Positions 8,779 through 18,401 of a stretch of 64,000 bases of DNA are shown here, piece after piece. Made by a program: the position numbers and the translations under genes. Position 1 is the stretch's first letter, and every line of letters starts with the position of its first letter. The stretch is taken from NCBI RefSeq assembly GCF_000708595.2, contig NZ_JARP01000001.1, positions 248,001-312,000 of the forward strand, given 5' to 3'. The stretch is from Flavobacterium sp. KJJ (GTDB taxonomy: Bacteria > Bacteroidota > Bacteroidia > Flavobacteriales > Flavobacteriaceae). The notes under the pieces are model-generated. The model searched no databases, had not been told where the DNA came from, and saw only the letters and a program-made list of their open reading frames with translations.

Positions 8779-10920
8779 ATGAAAAATATGAAAAAACTAC
8801 TAGTTATTATATTCGTATTTTCAATACAGTTTATAAACGCCCAAAGCAAAGAGTTAACAAGAGCGAAGCGATTTTTTGATAAAACATATTACAGTGAGGC
8901 TATTCTTTTATATCAAAAATTAGCTGACGAAAGTCCATCTCAAGAAGTAATAAAAAACTTGGCGGATTCTTATTATTACACAAATGATTTGATTAAGGCG
9001 CAGCGTTATTATCGTCTTTTAGTTCAGAATTACAATCAAAATTTAGATAGAGAATACTATTTTAGATATGCTCAAACTTTAAAAGCAAGCAATAGTTATG
9101 CTGATGCAAATGCAGTCTTAAAAGAGTATTATGCAAACTCAACTACGAGCAAAGACTCTATTTATTTTAGAAATGAACTGAAAGAGCTTGAAAATGTTTC
9201 GGCTATTGGAAATCGATTTGAGATTAAAAATCTAGTTATAAATACACCAAATTCTGAATTTGGAGCTGTAAAGTTTAATGGCAATTTAGTATTTGCTGGC
9301 GTAAAGCTAAAACCAGGATTGTTTGATAAAAAATACAAATGGGATAATGAAACATATTTGAATTTAGTTTCAGTTCCACTTGAAAGTATAAATACTCCAA
9401 ATGTACTTGTTAGTTATTTTGCTGATGAATTAAAAACAGGAATGCATGAAGCAAACGCTGTTTTTACAAAAGATGGCAAGACCGTTTATTTTACACGTAA
9501 TAATTCTAAAAACGGAACGAAGAAAAGAAATGATCAAAAAGTTTCGAATCTTCAAATTTTTAAAGCGGAGTTGGTTGAAGGAAAATGGAAAAATATTGTT
9601 TCGCTTCCATTCAACAGTCCAAATTATTCTGTAGAACACCCAGCTTTAAGTGCTGATGAAAAAGTATTGTATTTTGCTTCTGATATGCCAGGAACAATAG
9701 GTTCTTTTGATATTTATTCGGTAAATATTAATAAAGGAGCATATGATACGCCTCGAAATTTAGGGCCAATTGTTAATACAGAAAAAAGAGAACAGTTTCC
9801 GTTTGTTTCAAATGACAACAAGCTATATTTTTCTTCAGATGGACATTTAGGGTACGGATCACTTGATGTTTTTGTTTCTGATATAAAAGGGAATGAGTAT
9901 TCTGAACCGGTAAATATTGGTTTACCACTAAACTCTAATTTAGATGATTTTTCATTTAATATTGATTCAAATACAAAAGAAGGCTATTTTGCTTCAAATA
10001 GAGAAGGAGGAAAAGGAAAAGACGATATTTATCAATTTAAAGAAATTAAAGATTTAATTGTAGAAGACTGCAAACAGTTTATTGCTGGTACAATTACAGA
10101 CGTTGATACTAATTTAGTTCTAGAAAATGCGACAGTAATTTTACAAGATGCAAACAAAAATACTTTAAATACTATCACAACTTCGGCAGATGGAAAATTC
10201 AGTTTTACAGTTGCCTGCGAAAGTTCGTATAGCGTTGTAGCTTTTAAAGAAAAATATACCAACGAATCTAAATCTTTAGTAATAGGAAAAGTTAGAAATG
10301 TAACGAATGACGGTTCTTTAGCATTGAAATCTTTAGAAGCAATAAAATTAGAAGAAAAAGAAATTGCTGAGAATAAAAGAAAACAAGAAATTATTCTAGA
10401 AGAAGAAAAGAAGAAAAAAGATGCATTGGCTATTATTGCTTTAAATGAAGCAACTAAAAAAGCAAAAGCAGATGAAATCGTTGCGGCAGAAGCCAAGAAA
10501 AAAGAGAAAGTAAAACAAATTATTGCACAGGAAAAAGATGTAGTAAAAGACAATAAAGACAGGCTGATTATTAAAACAGATCCTATTTATTTTGATTACA
10601 ACATGTGGTACATTCGTAAAGAATCTAAAGTGGTTTTAGGAAGAGTAGTAGCTTTGATGAATAAATATCCTGATATGGTTATTGAAATTGGTTCACACAC
10701 AGATTCACGTGGAAATGCTAAGTTTAATGAAAATCTATCTCAAAAAAGAGCCAACTCAACCAGAGAATTTATCATAGAGTCAGGTATAAATGCAAAAAGA
10801 GTTGTTGCTAAAGGTTATGGAGAATCAGTGCCAATTGTGAAATGCAAAACAGATGATGCTTGTTCTGAAGAAGACCACGAATTGAACAGAAGAAGTGAAT
10901 TTGTAATTAAAAATTTATAA
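8779..10920 (+). CDS. OmpA-family protein with TPR, PD40 propeller and C-terminal peptidoglycan-binding domain
   Basis: A 713-residue envelope protein. The start chosen is the ATG at 8779, which gives a clean signal peptide (MKNMKK, hydrophobic core, FINAQ). A longer reading from 8752 would overlap the upstream gene and place nine extra residues before the signal. Domains in order: TPR-like helices (about 15-120), WD40/PD40-type propeller repeats (about 140-430; YFASDMPG, LYFSSDGHLGYGSLDVF), a carboxypeptidase-regulatory-like Ig fold (about 435-515), a Lys/Glu-rich helical linker (about 530-590), and an OmpA domain with IGSHTDSRG and LNRRSEF. It resembles the OmpA partners of PorP/SprF and probably anchors the T9SS substrate complex to peptidoglycan. 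Confidence 0.92.
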   Translation: MKNMKKLLVIIFVFSIQFINAQSKELTRAKRFFDKTYYSEAILLYQKLADESPSQEVIKNLADSYYYTNDLIKAQRYYRLLVQNYNQNLDREYYFRYAQTLKASNSYADANAVLKEYYANSTTSKDSIYFRNELKELENVSAIGNRFEIKNLVINTPNSEFGAVKFNGNLVFAGVKLKPGLFDKKYKWDNETYLNLVSVPLESINTPNVLVSYFADELKTGMHEANAVFTKDGKTVYFTRNNSKNGTKKRNDQKVSNLQIFKAELVEGKWKNIVSLPFNSPNYSVEHPALSADEKVLYFASDMPGTIGSFDIYSVNINKGAYDTPRNLGPIVNTEKREQFPFVSNDNKLYFSSDGHLGYGSLDVFVSDIKGNEYSEPVNIGLPLNSNLDDFSFNIDSNTKEGYFASNREGGKGKDDIYQFKEIKDLIVEDCKQFIAGTITDVDTNLVLENATVILQDANKNTLNTITTSADGKFSFTVACESSYSVVAFKEKYTNESKSLVIGKVRNVTNDGSLALKSLEAIKLEEKEIAENKRKQEIILEEEKKKKDALAIIALNEATKKAKADEIVAAEAKKKEKVKQIIAQEKDVVKDNKDRLIIKTDPIYFDYNMWYIRKESKVVLGRVVALMNKYPDMVIEIGSHTDSRGNAKFNENLSQKRANSTREFIIESGINAKRVVAKGYGESVPIVKCKTDDACSEEDHELNRRSEFVIKNL

Positions 10921-10945
10921 TGAATTAAAAAATACGATTTTAATT

Positions 10946-10973
10946 AAGAAGCCTTTTTTTTGGCTTCTTTTTT
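10946..10973 (+). terminator. Terminator of the T9SS cluster
   Basis: Stem AAGAAGCC / GGCTTCTT with a T-rich 8-nt loop, followed by further T residues, lies 26 bp after the OmpA-family stop codon. Confidence 0.75.
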
Positions 10974-11015
10974 ATTTAATTTTATAAGATAACAATCTAC
11001 TTAAAATAATAAATT

Positions 11016-11495
11016 ATGAAAAATCTAGTAATACCTTGTTTGTTTTTAGTTTGCATAGCATTTCAAAGCTGTAAAAAAGAGCAAAGCCAAAAAGTTGATG
11101 CTGTTCCTGCCGATGCTGAAAAGGTTGTAAGTACCCAATGTTACAAAGCCGTTTATGAAAAAGATACTATTGATTTAAAATTGAATACTTTAAAAAGCGG
11201 TAAAATAAGTGGAAAAATGGTAATGAAGGCAGCTGCAGCAACGGAGAAAACTGGTGAAATCAGTGGAGAATTTCATGGTGATACCTTATTTGTAGATTAT
11301 ACTTTTATTGAGGTAACTAATAAAAATAAAACCTTCAAGAACCCAATGGCATTTCTTAAAAAAGACAAACAGCTTATTTTAGGAAACGGAACAATGCAGA
11401 CTACTATGGGAGTAACTTATTTGGTTAAAGATAAGCCTATCGATTTTGACCGCGTAAAATATAAATTTGAAACTGTTGATTGCGTTGAAAAATAA
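11016..11495 (+). CDS. Small lipoprotein of unknown function
   Basis: A 159-residue predicted lipoprotein: hydrophobic signal peptide ending in the lipobox FQSC (Cys19), then a Lys/Ser/Gln-rich tether. The body alternates short beta-strand-like segments (KSGKISGKMVMK, KTGEISGEFHGDTLFVDYTF), resembling a small beta-barrel or lipocalin-like fold; this is an impression, not a family match. It sits between the T9SS cluster terminator and a convergent terminator. Substrate or partner is unknown. Confidence 0.75.
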   Translation: MKNLVIPCLFLVCIAFQSCKKEQSQKVDAVPADAEKVVSTQCYKAVYEKDTIDLKLNTLKSGKISGKMVMKAAAATEKTGEISGEFHGDTLFVDYTFIEVTNKNKTFKNPMAFLKKDKQLILGNGTMQTTMGVTYLVKDKPIDFDRVKYKFETVDCVEK

Positions 11496-11519
11496 AAAAC
11501 GGATCAGAGAAAAATAAAA

Positions 11520-11549
11520 AAAGCCGTTTCTAATTCAAGAAACGGCTTT
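11520..11549 (-). terminator. Terminator between convergent genes
   Basis: Perfect 11-bp stem AAAGCCGTTTC / GAAACGGCTTT with an 8-nt loop. The T run is strong on the minus strand (DUF1573 gene, stop at 11572) and weak on the plus strand, so it mainly ends the minus-strand gene but may serve the lipoprotein gene too. Confidence 0.8.
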
Positions 11550-11571
11550 GCTATTTTAAACTTTAATTTTT

Positions 11572-11952
11572 TTATAAAACTTCACCTTTAATTTTTAAGG
11601 CTACTCTTCCGTCAGGATAATTGACAGCGTTAGTTTCAACGGTTATTGTTTTGCGAATAGGACCAGAAACCATATTATACTTAACATCAATTTTTCCTTT
11701 TTTTCCTGGCATTACAGCTGTCCCAGGCTTTGTAACAATAATAGAACTTACTGTCGATTCTGCACCAATGATAAGCAACGGCGCATCTCCGGTATTAGTA
11801 AATTCAAAGGAGCGAACTCCGTTGTCACTCTTAGAAATTTTTCCATAATCAATAGTATTATCTTGGGCTGCAAATTCAATTTTTGGGCCGTTTTGTGCAT
11901 AACCTATTGCACTAAACAATACGATAGCAATAAAAGAGGCAACATTTTTCAT
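11572..11952 (-). CDS. DUF1573 domain protein, secreted
   Basis: A small exported protein of 126 residues. The start is set at the ATG at 11950-11952 because it begins a proper signal peptide (MKNVASFIAIVLF...GYAQ); the longer frame up to 12003 adds 17 residues ahead of it. The body fits DUF1573, an Ig/ASH-like fold: a strand with DYGKISKSDNGVRSFEFTNTGDAPLLI, then PGKKGKIDVKYN and a final KGEVL strand. Many Bacteroidota have several such proteins in the periplasm or on the surface; no biochemical role is known. It is convergent with the lipoprotein gene. Confidence 0.85.
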   Translation of the reverse strand: MKNVASFIAIVLFSAIGYAQNGPKIEFAAQDNTIDYGKISKSDNGVRSFEFTNTGDAPLLIIGAESTVSSIIVTKPGTAVMPGKKGKIDVKYNMVSGPIRKTITVETNAVNYPDGRVALKIKGEVL

Positions 11953-12043
11953 TTTGAAATTGTTTTTAAGTTGTAAGTAAATATACATTCTTTTAATTAA
12001 CACACAAATTATTAAATCGCTTTTTATAGTGTCTTTAATTATT

Positions 12044-12051
12044 TACTTTTG
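12044..12051 (+). promoter_or_regulatory. Possible -7 box upstream of valS
   Basis: TACTTTTG followed by C fits the Bacteroidota TAnnTTTG element. It would give a leader of about 160 nt before valS; no clear -33 TTG box is seen at the expected distance, so this is tentative. Confidence 0.3.
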
Positions 12052-12215
12052 CTGTCAATTATAATTACAAAAATTGAACCAAAGTTTTTTTTGGTTTATT
12101 TTGTTTGACTGTTTGTCTTTTTATTAATTCGCAAAATAACGATTAATAAAGAACTGATAAACAAATCAGATATTAACAAATCAACAAATTAACGATTAAA
12201 CATATCCACTATAAA

Positions 12216-14852
12216 ATGACAATTCCAGCACAATTTGACGCTAAGACGATCGAGAATAAATGGTATGATTACTGGATGAAAAATAACTATTTTCATTCAG
12301 AACCAGATCATAGAACACCTTATACTATTGTAATTCCACCGCCGAATGTCACTGGAGTATTGCACATGGGACATATGCTGAACAATACAATTCAGGATGT
12401 TTTAATTCGCCGTGCACGTCTTAAAGGTTTCAATGCCTGCTGGGTTCCGGGAACGGATCACGCCTCTATTGCAACTGAAGCAAAAGTTGTAGCAAAATTA
12501 AAAGCAGAAGGAATCAATAAAAATGATTTAACGCGTGAAGAATTTTTGGCGCACGCTTGGGAATGGACAGATAAATATGGTGGTGTAATTTTAGATCAGC
12601 TTAAAAAGCTTGGAGCGTCGTGCGACTGGGAAAGAACCAAATTTACGATGGATCCAGATATGTCTGCATCTGTAATTAAATCGTTTGTTGATTTATACAA
12701 CAAAGGTTTGATATATAGAGGTTACCGAATGGTGAACTGGGATCCAGAAGCTAAAACAACTTTGTCAGACGAAGAAGTTATTTACGAAGAACAACAAGGA
12801 AAATTATTTTTCTTAAAATATAAAATTGAAGGTTCAGAAGATTTCTTGACGATTGCAACAACACGTCCAGAGACTATCTTCGGAGATACTGCAATTTGCA
12901 TCAACCCGAACGATGAGCGTTTTACACATTTAAAAGGTAAAAAAGCAATCGTTCCAATTTGTGGCAGAGTAATTCCGATTATTGAAGATGAATATGTAGA
13001 TGTAGAATTCGGAACAGGATGTTTAAAAGTAACGCCTGCTCATGATATGAACGATAAAACGCTGGGTGAAAAACACAATCTAGAAATCGTTGATATTTTT
13101 AATGAAGATGCGACTTTAAATAGTTTCGGATTGCATTATCAAGGAAAAGATCGTTTTGTGGTTCGTACTGAAATTGCAAAAGAATTAGAAGAAATTGGAG
13201 CTTTAGCAAAAACAGAAATCCACTTGAATAAAGTAGGAACTTCTGAAAGAACAAAAGCGGTAATCGAACCAAGATTATCAGACCAATGGTTCTTGAAAAT
13301 GGAAGAATTGGTAAAACCGGCAATTAAGTCAGTTTTAGAAACGGGAGATATTAAATTACATCCAAAACGTTTCGAAAATACTTATGCGCACTGGTTAAAC
13401 AATATTCGCGATTGGAACATTTCTCGTCAGTTATGGTGGGGACAACAAATCCCAGCTTATTATTACGGAGACGGAAAAGAAGATTTTGTAGTGGCTGAAA
13501 ATATCGAAGATGCTTTAGCTTTAGCAAAAGAAAAAACATCTAACAACTCACTTACAACAGCTGACTTAAAACAAGATGTTGATGCCTTAGATACTTGGTT
13601 CTCCTCTTGGTTATGGCCAATGTCAGTTTTCGGTGGAATTATGGATCCAGAAAGTCCAGATTTCAAATATTACTATCCAACAAATGACTTGGTAACAGGT
13701 CCAGATATTTTATTTTTCTGGGTTGCGAGAATGATTATCGCAGGTTACGAATATGCAGGCGAAAAACCATTTACAAACGTATATTTAACTGGTTTAGTTC
13801 GTGACAAACAACGTCGTAAAATGTCTAAATCTTTAGGAAATTCCCCTGATCCTTTAGACTTGATCGATAAATTCGGAGCTGACGGTGTTCGTGTAGGGTT
13901 GCTTTTAAGCGCTTCTGCAGGAAACGACATTATGTTTGATGAAGAATTATGTAATCAAGGAAAAGCGTTCTCTAATAAAATATGGAATGCCTTCAAATTG
14001 ATTAAAGGATGGGAAGTTTCAGAAACTATAGCTCAGCCTGAATCATCAAAAGTAGCAATCGAATGGTATGAAGCGAAATTACAACAGACTTTAGTTGACA
14101 TTGAAGATAATTTTGAGAAATACAGAATTTCAGATTCATTAATGGCAATTTATAAATTGGTTTGGGATGATTTCTGTTCTTGGTTCCTTGAAATGATTAA
14201 ACCAGCATATCAACAGCCAATTGATAAAACAACGTTTGACAAAGCAATTGAAATGTTAGAAAGCAACTTGAAATTACTTCACCCATTTATGCCTTTCTTA
14301 ACGGAGGAAATCTGGCATTTAATTGCAGATAGAACTGCGGAAGAAGCTTTAATTGTTTCAACCTGGCCAGAATTAAAACCTTTTAACGCGAGCTTAATTT
14401 CTGATTTTGAAAATACAATTGAAGTAATTTCCGGAATCAGAACGATCAGAAAAGACAAAAATATTCCGTTTAAAGATGCTATCGAATTAAAAGCAATTAA
14501 CAGCGAGAACATTTCAACTTATTTTGATACAATTGTAACAAAATTAGGAAACATTTCTGCTTTCGAGTATGTTTCGGCAAAAGTTGACGGGGCGTTATCT
14601 TTCCGTGTAAAATCAAATGAATATTTCATTCCGATTTCAGGAGGAAATATTGATGTTGAAGCAGAAATTGCAAAACTAACTACAGAGTTGGTTTATACGC
14701 AAGGTTTCTTAAAATCGGTTCAGGCAAAACTATCAAACGAAAAATTTGTTGCCGGAGCGCCAGAGAAAGTTTTAGCTAACGAAAAACAAAAAGAAGCAGA
14801 TGCTTTAGCAAAAATTGCTACAATCGAGCAAAGTATTGCTGGCTTGAAATAA
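12216..14852 (+). CDS. valS: Valine--tRNA ligase
   Basis: Class Ia aminoacyl-tRNA synthetase charging tRNA-Val, with editing of mischarged threonine. At 878 residues it has the normal bacterial length. Visible motifs are PPPNVTGVLHMGHML with HMGH at 50-53, the CP1 editing-domain segment (ATTRPETIFGDTAI), the DTWFSSWLWP catalytic-core segment, and KMSKSLGNSPDP beginning at Lys535. The anticodon-binding helical domain follows. The final 60 residues form the typical C-terminal Lys/Glu-rich coiled coil. It is monocistronic and followed by two stacked hairpins. Confidence 0.98.
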   Translation: MTIPAQFDAKTIENKWYDYWMKNNYFHSEPDHRTPYTIVIPPPNVTGVLHMGHMLNNTIQDVLIRRARLKGFNACWVPGTDHASIATEAKVVAKLKAEGINKNDLTREEFLAHAWEWTDKYGGVILDQLKKLGASCDWERTKFTMDPDMSASVIKSFVDLYNKGLIYRGYRMVNWDPEAKTTLSDEEVIYEEQQGKLFFLKYKIEGSEDFLTIATTRPETIFGDTAICINPNDERFTHLKGKKAIVPICGRVIPIIEDEYVDVEFGTGCLKVTPAHDMNDKTLGEKHNLEIVDIFNEDATLNSFGLHYQGKDRFVVRTEIAKELEEIGALAKTEIHLNKVGTSERTKAVIEPRLSDQWFLKMEELVKPAIKSVLETGDIKLHPKRFENTYAHWLNNIRDWNISRQLWWGQQIPAYYYGDGKEDFVVAENIEDALALAKEKTSNNSLTTADLKQDVDALDTWFSSWLWPMSVFGGIMDPESPDFKYYYPTNDLVTGPDILFFWVARMIIAGYEYAGEKPFTNVYLTGLVRDKQRRKMSKSLGNSPDPLDLIDKFGADGVRVGLLLSASAGNDIMFDEELCNQGKAFSNKIWNAFKLIKGWEVSETIAQPESSKVAIEWYEAKLQQTLVDIEDNFEKYRISDSLMAIYKLVWDDFCSWFLEMIKPAYQQPIDKTTFDKAIEMLESNLKLLHPFMPFLTEEIWHLIADRTAEEALIVSTWPELKPFNASLISDFENTIEVISGIRTIRKDKNIPFKDAIELKAINSENISTYFDTIVTKLGNISAFEYVSAKVDGALSFRVKSNEYFIPISGGNIDVEAEIAKLTTELVYTQGFLKSVQAKLSNEKFVAGAPEKVLANEKQKEADALAKIATIEQSIAGLK

Positions 14853-14863
14853 GAAGTTGCTAT

Positions 14864-14890
14864 CCTAACAGGTTCCTAAAACCTGTTAGG
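14864..14890 (+). terminator. Hairpin after valS
   Basis: Perfect 11-bp stem CCTAACAGGTT / AACCTGTTAGG with a 5-nt loop, 11 bp past the valS stop. There is no T run directly behind it, so it probably acts with the second hairpin at 14901. Confidence 0.5.
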
Positions 14891-14900
14891 TATAAATATA

Positions 14901-14937
14901 AAAACCCGATAAATTTTTAAAATTTGTCGGGTTTTTT
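14901..14937 (+). terminator. Terminator of valS
   Basis: Stem AAAACCCGA / TCGGGTTTT extended by an inner A/T-rich stem, followed by TTTTTT. It shares the AAACCCGA...TCGGGTTT frame with the hairpins at 18358 and 52178. Confidence 0.8.
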
Positions 14938-15057
14938 ATTTGTAATAAATGTATTACTTTTTCGTTTGGTAAATAGTTTATGATTTTTAAATATAAGTAT
15001 ATTAAAAATCTATAATTTTAAGTACAACTTATCTCTTTAATTTTATTCTCATTTATA

Positions 15058-16116
15058 ATGAAAAACAGTATTTTACTTCTTTTTATTTCAATCGTATTTT
15101 GGTCTTGTTCGAATAAAGAAAACAAAATTGAAAATGTTGAAAGGGCTTTTTATTACTGGAAAAATAGTTCATATTTTGATTCAGAATCTGTTAAAGGGAT
15201 TAATAAATTAAAGGTAAAAAAAATATATTATAAATTATTTGAAGTCGATTATAATGAGTCAATGGGTAATTTTCCTTATCAAAAAAATTCACCAAATGAA
15301 TATATGTTTCGTAATCTGGATTCTCTAAATATTGTGCCGACTGTTTTTATAAGAAATGATATATTTCAATATAATAATGAAAAATCACTTGATAAGCTGG
15401 CAGATAATATTGTTTTTTTAGTCGATAAATATCATAAAGAATCATATTACTTTAACGAAGAAAAGGTAATTTTTGAATATGATGAAATTCAAATTGATTG
15501 CGATTGGACAAAATCAACTAAAGACAAGTATTTTTATCTGCTGAAAAAGATTAAAGAACTCTCAAAAAAACAAATCAGTTGTACACTTCGTCTTTATCCT
15601 TATAAATATCCAGATATTATGGGAGTCCCACCAGTAGATAAAGCAATGCTGATGTGCTACAACTTAATAAAACCATTAGAAAACAAAACAAAAAATTCCA
15701 TTTTAGATCTGGATGAATTAAAGTCATATTTAAATAAAAGAAGAAGTTATCCATTACATTTGGATGTAGCATTACCCGTTTTTTATTGGACACAATGGTA
15801 TCAAAATGATCGTTTTTCTGGCTTGTTGAATATAAATTCTGCCGATATGAAAACATTTACAAAAGAAGTTAAGCCAATGTGGTATGAAGTAACAAAAGAT
15901 ACTACTTATAATGATAAGAATTATTTTAGAATTGGTGACCAGATAAAATGTGAAGAAGTAGATTCAAAAAAAATAATGGAGGCAATTTCAATTATAAAAA
16001 ATAATGTTGAGCTGGATAAAAACACCACAATTTCATTATTTGATTTAGGCGAAAGTACTTTTAAAAAATACAGCAATGCAGAAATTTCTAGTTTTTACAG
16101 CTCTTTTAGTAAGTAG
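15058..16116 (+). CDS. Lipoprotein, probable DUF3142-like TIM-barrel protein
   Basis: A 352-residue protein with a lipoprotein signal (hydrophobic stretch then FWSC, Cys17). The central part looks like a TIM-barrel glycoside-hydrolase-like fold: a strand ending EIQIDCDWT, then a helix (KYFYLLKKIKELSK), a strand ISCTLRLYPYKY, GVPPVDKAMLMCYN, and later LHLDVALPVFYWTQW. This order resembles DUF3142; I recall the family from pattern only, and no catalytic activity is established. The last 41 bp overlap the following gene in another frame, a sign of translational coupling. Location should be outer-membrane or periplasmic. The A+T-rich codon use is like its neighbours'. Confidence 0.7.
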   Translation: MKNSILLLFISIVFWSCSNKENKIENVERAFYYWKNSSYFDSESVKGINKLKVKKIYYKLFEVDYNESMGNFPYQKNSPNEYMFRNLDSLNIVPTVFIRNDIFQYNNEKSLDKLADNIVFLVDKYHKESYYFNEEKVIFEYDEIQIDCDWTKSTKDKYFYLLKKIKELSKKQISCTLRLYPYKYPDIMGVPPVDKAMLMCYNLIKPLENKTKNSILDLDELKSYLNKRRSYPLHLDVALPVFYWTQWYQNDRFSGLLNINSADMKTFTKEVKPMWYEVTKDTTYNDKNYFRIGDQIKCEEVDSKKIMEAISIIKNNVELDKNTTISLFDLGESTFKKYSNAEISSFYSSFSK

Positions 16117-18340
16117 CTTTTTCAAGAGCTTTGCTTGCGGTTATTCTCCGTATGGCGAGGACATTCGGTATTCTATTCTTAAACCAGAGTATTTTAAATT
16201 TTCCGGATTCGGAGCATTTTATTATAATGCTAATATTTTGGGGTATAATTATGATGAAAAAAATAGTAATAAAGCAATTGATGCTAATATTATAGATTGG
16301 TATAATTATACCAATAAAAAAGTTTCAATAAATGAAATAGAGGATTTTAATTTCAATTTATCATTTACAGATATTAATCCAAAAAGTAATAACGAATTTA
16401 TCAGGTATTTATATGAAAACAATAAAAAAGAGGCTATTGCTTATTTAAAAATAGCTAAAAACAGCGAAATAAATCCTTATGAAGAAGACGTTTGGGAACG
16501 AAATGAATTTTTGGATCATGATCGAAGTGCGTTATTAGATAAAATAATTCGCATTATACAAAAAGAACAAAACCAATATTTTAAGCGTAAGTATGCTTTT
16601 TTAGCAATTCGGCTTGCCTATTATTCACTAAGAAGCGAGAAGTTAGAATCCGTATTTGAATCAAATTTCAGAAATAAACAAAAAGATTATCTCTATTATT
16701 GGAGCCTGTTTTTTTATACAATGAGAAATTCAGATCCAGGGAAAATAATTGATGTCGTTAATTTGATGGCAAATTCTGCTGAGAAAAGATATGCAAGTTA
16801 TTATTTTTTTGATTTTGAAGTTAAGGAAGCTTTAAAATATGCCAAAAGCAAAGAAGAAATAGCAAATATATATGCCTATGCTTCTGTACAGAAAGTAGAT
16901 AAAAACCTTAATTATTTAAAAAAGATTTATATAAATAATCCAAAATCTGAAATTCTGGATTTTCTGATTTTGCGAGAAGCTAATAAGATTGAAGATTGGG
17001 TTTATACTCCATATTACTCTAATTATTCGCCTTCCACTGAATTTGGATCATCTTGGTGGATCCATGAGGGTGATAAAATAACAACTGAAACTTTAAGGAA
17101 ACGTTCTGAAAAAGACAGATTGTATGCAAAAGAAGTTCTGGATTTCATAAATTCGGTTGAAATCAATAAAACTCAAAATCCCTTAGTTTGGAAAGCGATT
17201 CAGATTAATTTGCAATTTATATCTAAGGATTATTCTTCTTGTCTAAAGAGAATTGAATCTTTTGAAAAAGAATATCCAAAAGAGAAAATAACAGAAGAAA
17301 TTGAAAAAATAAAGGCACTCTGCATTATAGCTAATCAGGAAAATGGAAATGCTGTTATAAAACCTCAAATAGAAGATATTATTTTAAAATATAAAAATGA
17401 TGAACGTTTTATTTTTGCTTTAGGGCGCGAATTAGAATTTAGAGGAAATATTGAAGATGGATTAGCTTTAATATCTCTGATTAGTAATGAACAAGATAAT
17501 TATCGTTATCATTATGATAATGTGGAATGGCGCTCTAACAGAATTAAAACTTCTGAAAATCTAGAAGAATTTTACACCTATTTTGATTATTTAGATTTTG
17601 TTTATTCGGCAAATGATCTTCAAAAAATAGTAAATAAAATAGAAGAGAACAATACAACTGATTTTGAAAAGAAAATCTATGCTAAGCTTATTCGTGATAA
17701 AGATTATCTCAAAGATTTATTAGGAACAAAATTCATTAGGGAAGATCAATTAAATAAGGCTTTAACCACTTTCAAAGAATTACCTGAAAAATACTGGCAG
17801 GATAATTATAATGGTTGGGAAAGAGGAAAATATGATGAGTATTATCTATTTGACCAAAATCCATTTTATGATTTTAAGCATACAAAAAACTTTATTCAGC
17901 ATGAAGAAAAATATTTTGTAACCAAACTTTCTATAACTGAGCATTTGATTAAATATACCAATTTGGCAAATAACTCAAAAACAAAAGATCGGGATTATTA
18001 CTATTTTTTAGTTGCAAATTGCTATTACAATATGACAGATTATGGGAATTCCTGGATGATGCGCCGTTATTCGAGTAGATCATATTGGGACAAATACAAT
18101 AATGAATCCTATATTGATGACATTGAATATAGAAGTAGAAGTAAAGCTATCGCAAATTATAAATTAGCTTATCAAAATGCCAAAACAGATAAATTCAAGG
18201 CTTTATGTTTAAGAATGATGGATTATGCTGAAAAGAATGAATATTCTAATTCTAAAAGAGTTAAATCTCAATTTCCTGAATTCACTTCAGATTTATCGGG
18301 CTGCGAAAGCTTAGAAGAATATTTTAAAGCAAGAAGATAG
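16076..18340 (+). CDS. Large exported helical-repeat protein of unknown function
   Basis: A 754-residue protein that begins inside the preceding lipoprotein gene (41-bp overlap, different frame). The N-terminus MQKFLVFTALLVSSFFKSFAC is a signal peptide. Cleavage could be before Cys21 (a loose lipobox SFAC) or just after it. The rest is rich in Tyr, Asn, Lys and Glu and is almost all helical, with TPR/HEAT-like pairs of amphipathic helices (for example around 150-290 and 380-480) and no catalytic motif that I can recognise. Tyr- and Trp-rich loops (YTPYYSNYSPSTEFGSSWW) interrupt the helices. The overlap implies that it works with the DUF3142-like lipoprotein; the function is unknown. Confidence 0.75.
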   Translation: MQKFLVFTALLVSSFFKSFACGYSPYGEDIRYSILKPEYFKFSGFGAFYYNANILGYNYDEKNSNKAIDANIIDWYNYTNKKVSINEIEDFNFNLSFTDINPKSNNEFIRYLYENNKKEAIAYLKIAKNSEINPYEEDVWERNEFLDHDRSALLDKIIRIIQKEQNQYFKRKYAFLAIRLAYYSLRSEKLESVFESNFRNKQKDYLYYWSLFFYTMRNSDPGKIIDVVNLMANSAEKRYASYYFFDFEVKEALKYAKSKEEIANIYAYASVQKVDKNLNYLKKIYINNPKSEILDFLILREANKIEDWVYTPYYSNYSPSTEFGSSWWIHEGDKITTETLRKRSEKDRLYAKEVLDFINSVEINKTQNPLVWKAIQINLQFISKDYSSCLKRIESFEKEYPKEKITEEIEKIKALCIIANQENGNAVIKPQIEDIILKYKNDERFIFALGRELEFRGNIEDGLALISLISNEQDNYRYHYDNVEWRSNRIKTSENLEEFYTYFDYLDFVYSANDLQKIVNKIEENNTTDFEKKIYAKLIRDKDYLKDLLGTKFIREDQLNKALTTFKELPEKYWQDNYNGWERGKYDEYYLFDQNPFYDFKHTKNFIQHEEKYFVTKLSITEHLIKYTNLANNSKTKDRDYYYFLVANCYYNMTDYGNSWMMRRYSSRSYWDKYNNESYIDDIEYRSRSKAIANYKLAYQNAKTDKFKALCLRMMDYAEKNEYSNSKRVKSQFPEFTSDLSGCESLEEYFKARR

Positions 18341-18357
18341 AGCTATTTATTTCAATT

Positions 18358-18390
18358 AAACCCGACAGGTTTTTAAAACCTGTCGGGTTT
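18358..18390. terminator. Bidirectional terminator between convergent genes
   Basis: A near-perfect palindrome of 33 bases, AAACCCGACAGGTTTT pairing with AAAACCTGTCGGGTTT, between the stop codons of the helical-repeat protein gene (18340) and the permease gene (18402). Confidence 0.8.
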
Positions 18391-18401
18391 GTTTTTAAAA
18401 T

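Noticed and set aside
10032-10553. Minus-strand open frame of 173 codons inside the OmpA-family gene
   Set aside because: It is Phe/Ser/Ala-rich because it mirrors the Lys/Glu-rich linker of the real gene; not a membrane protein.
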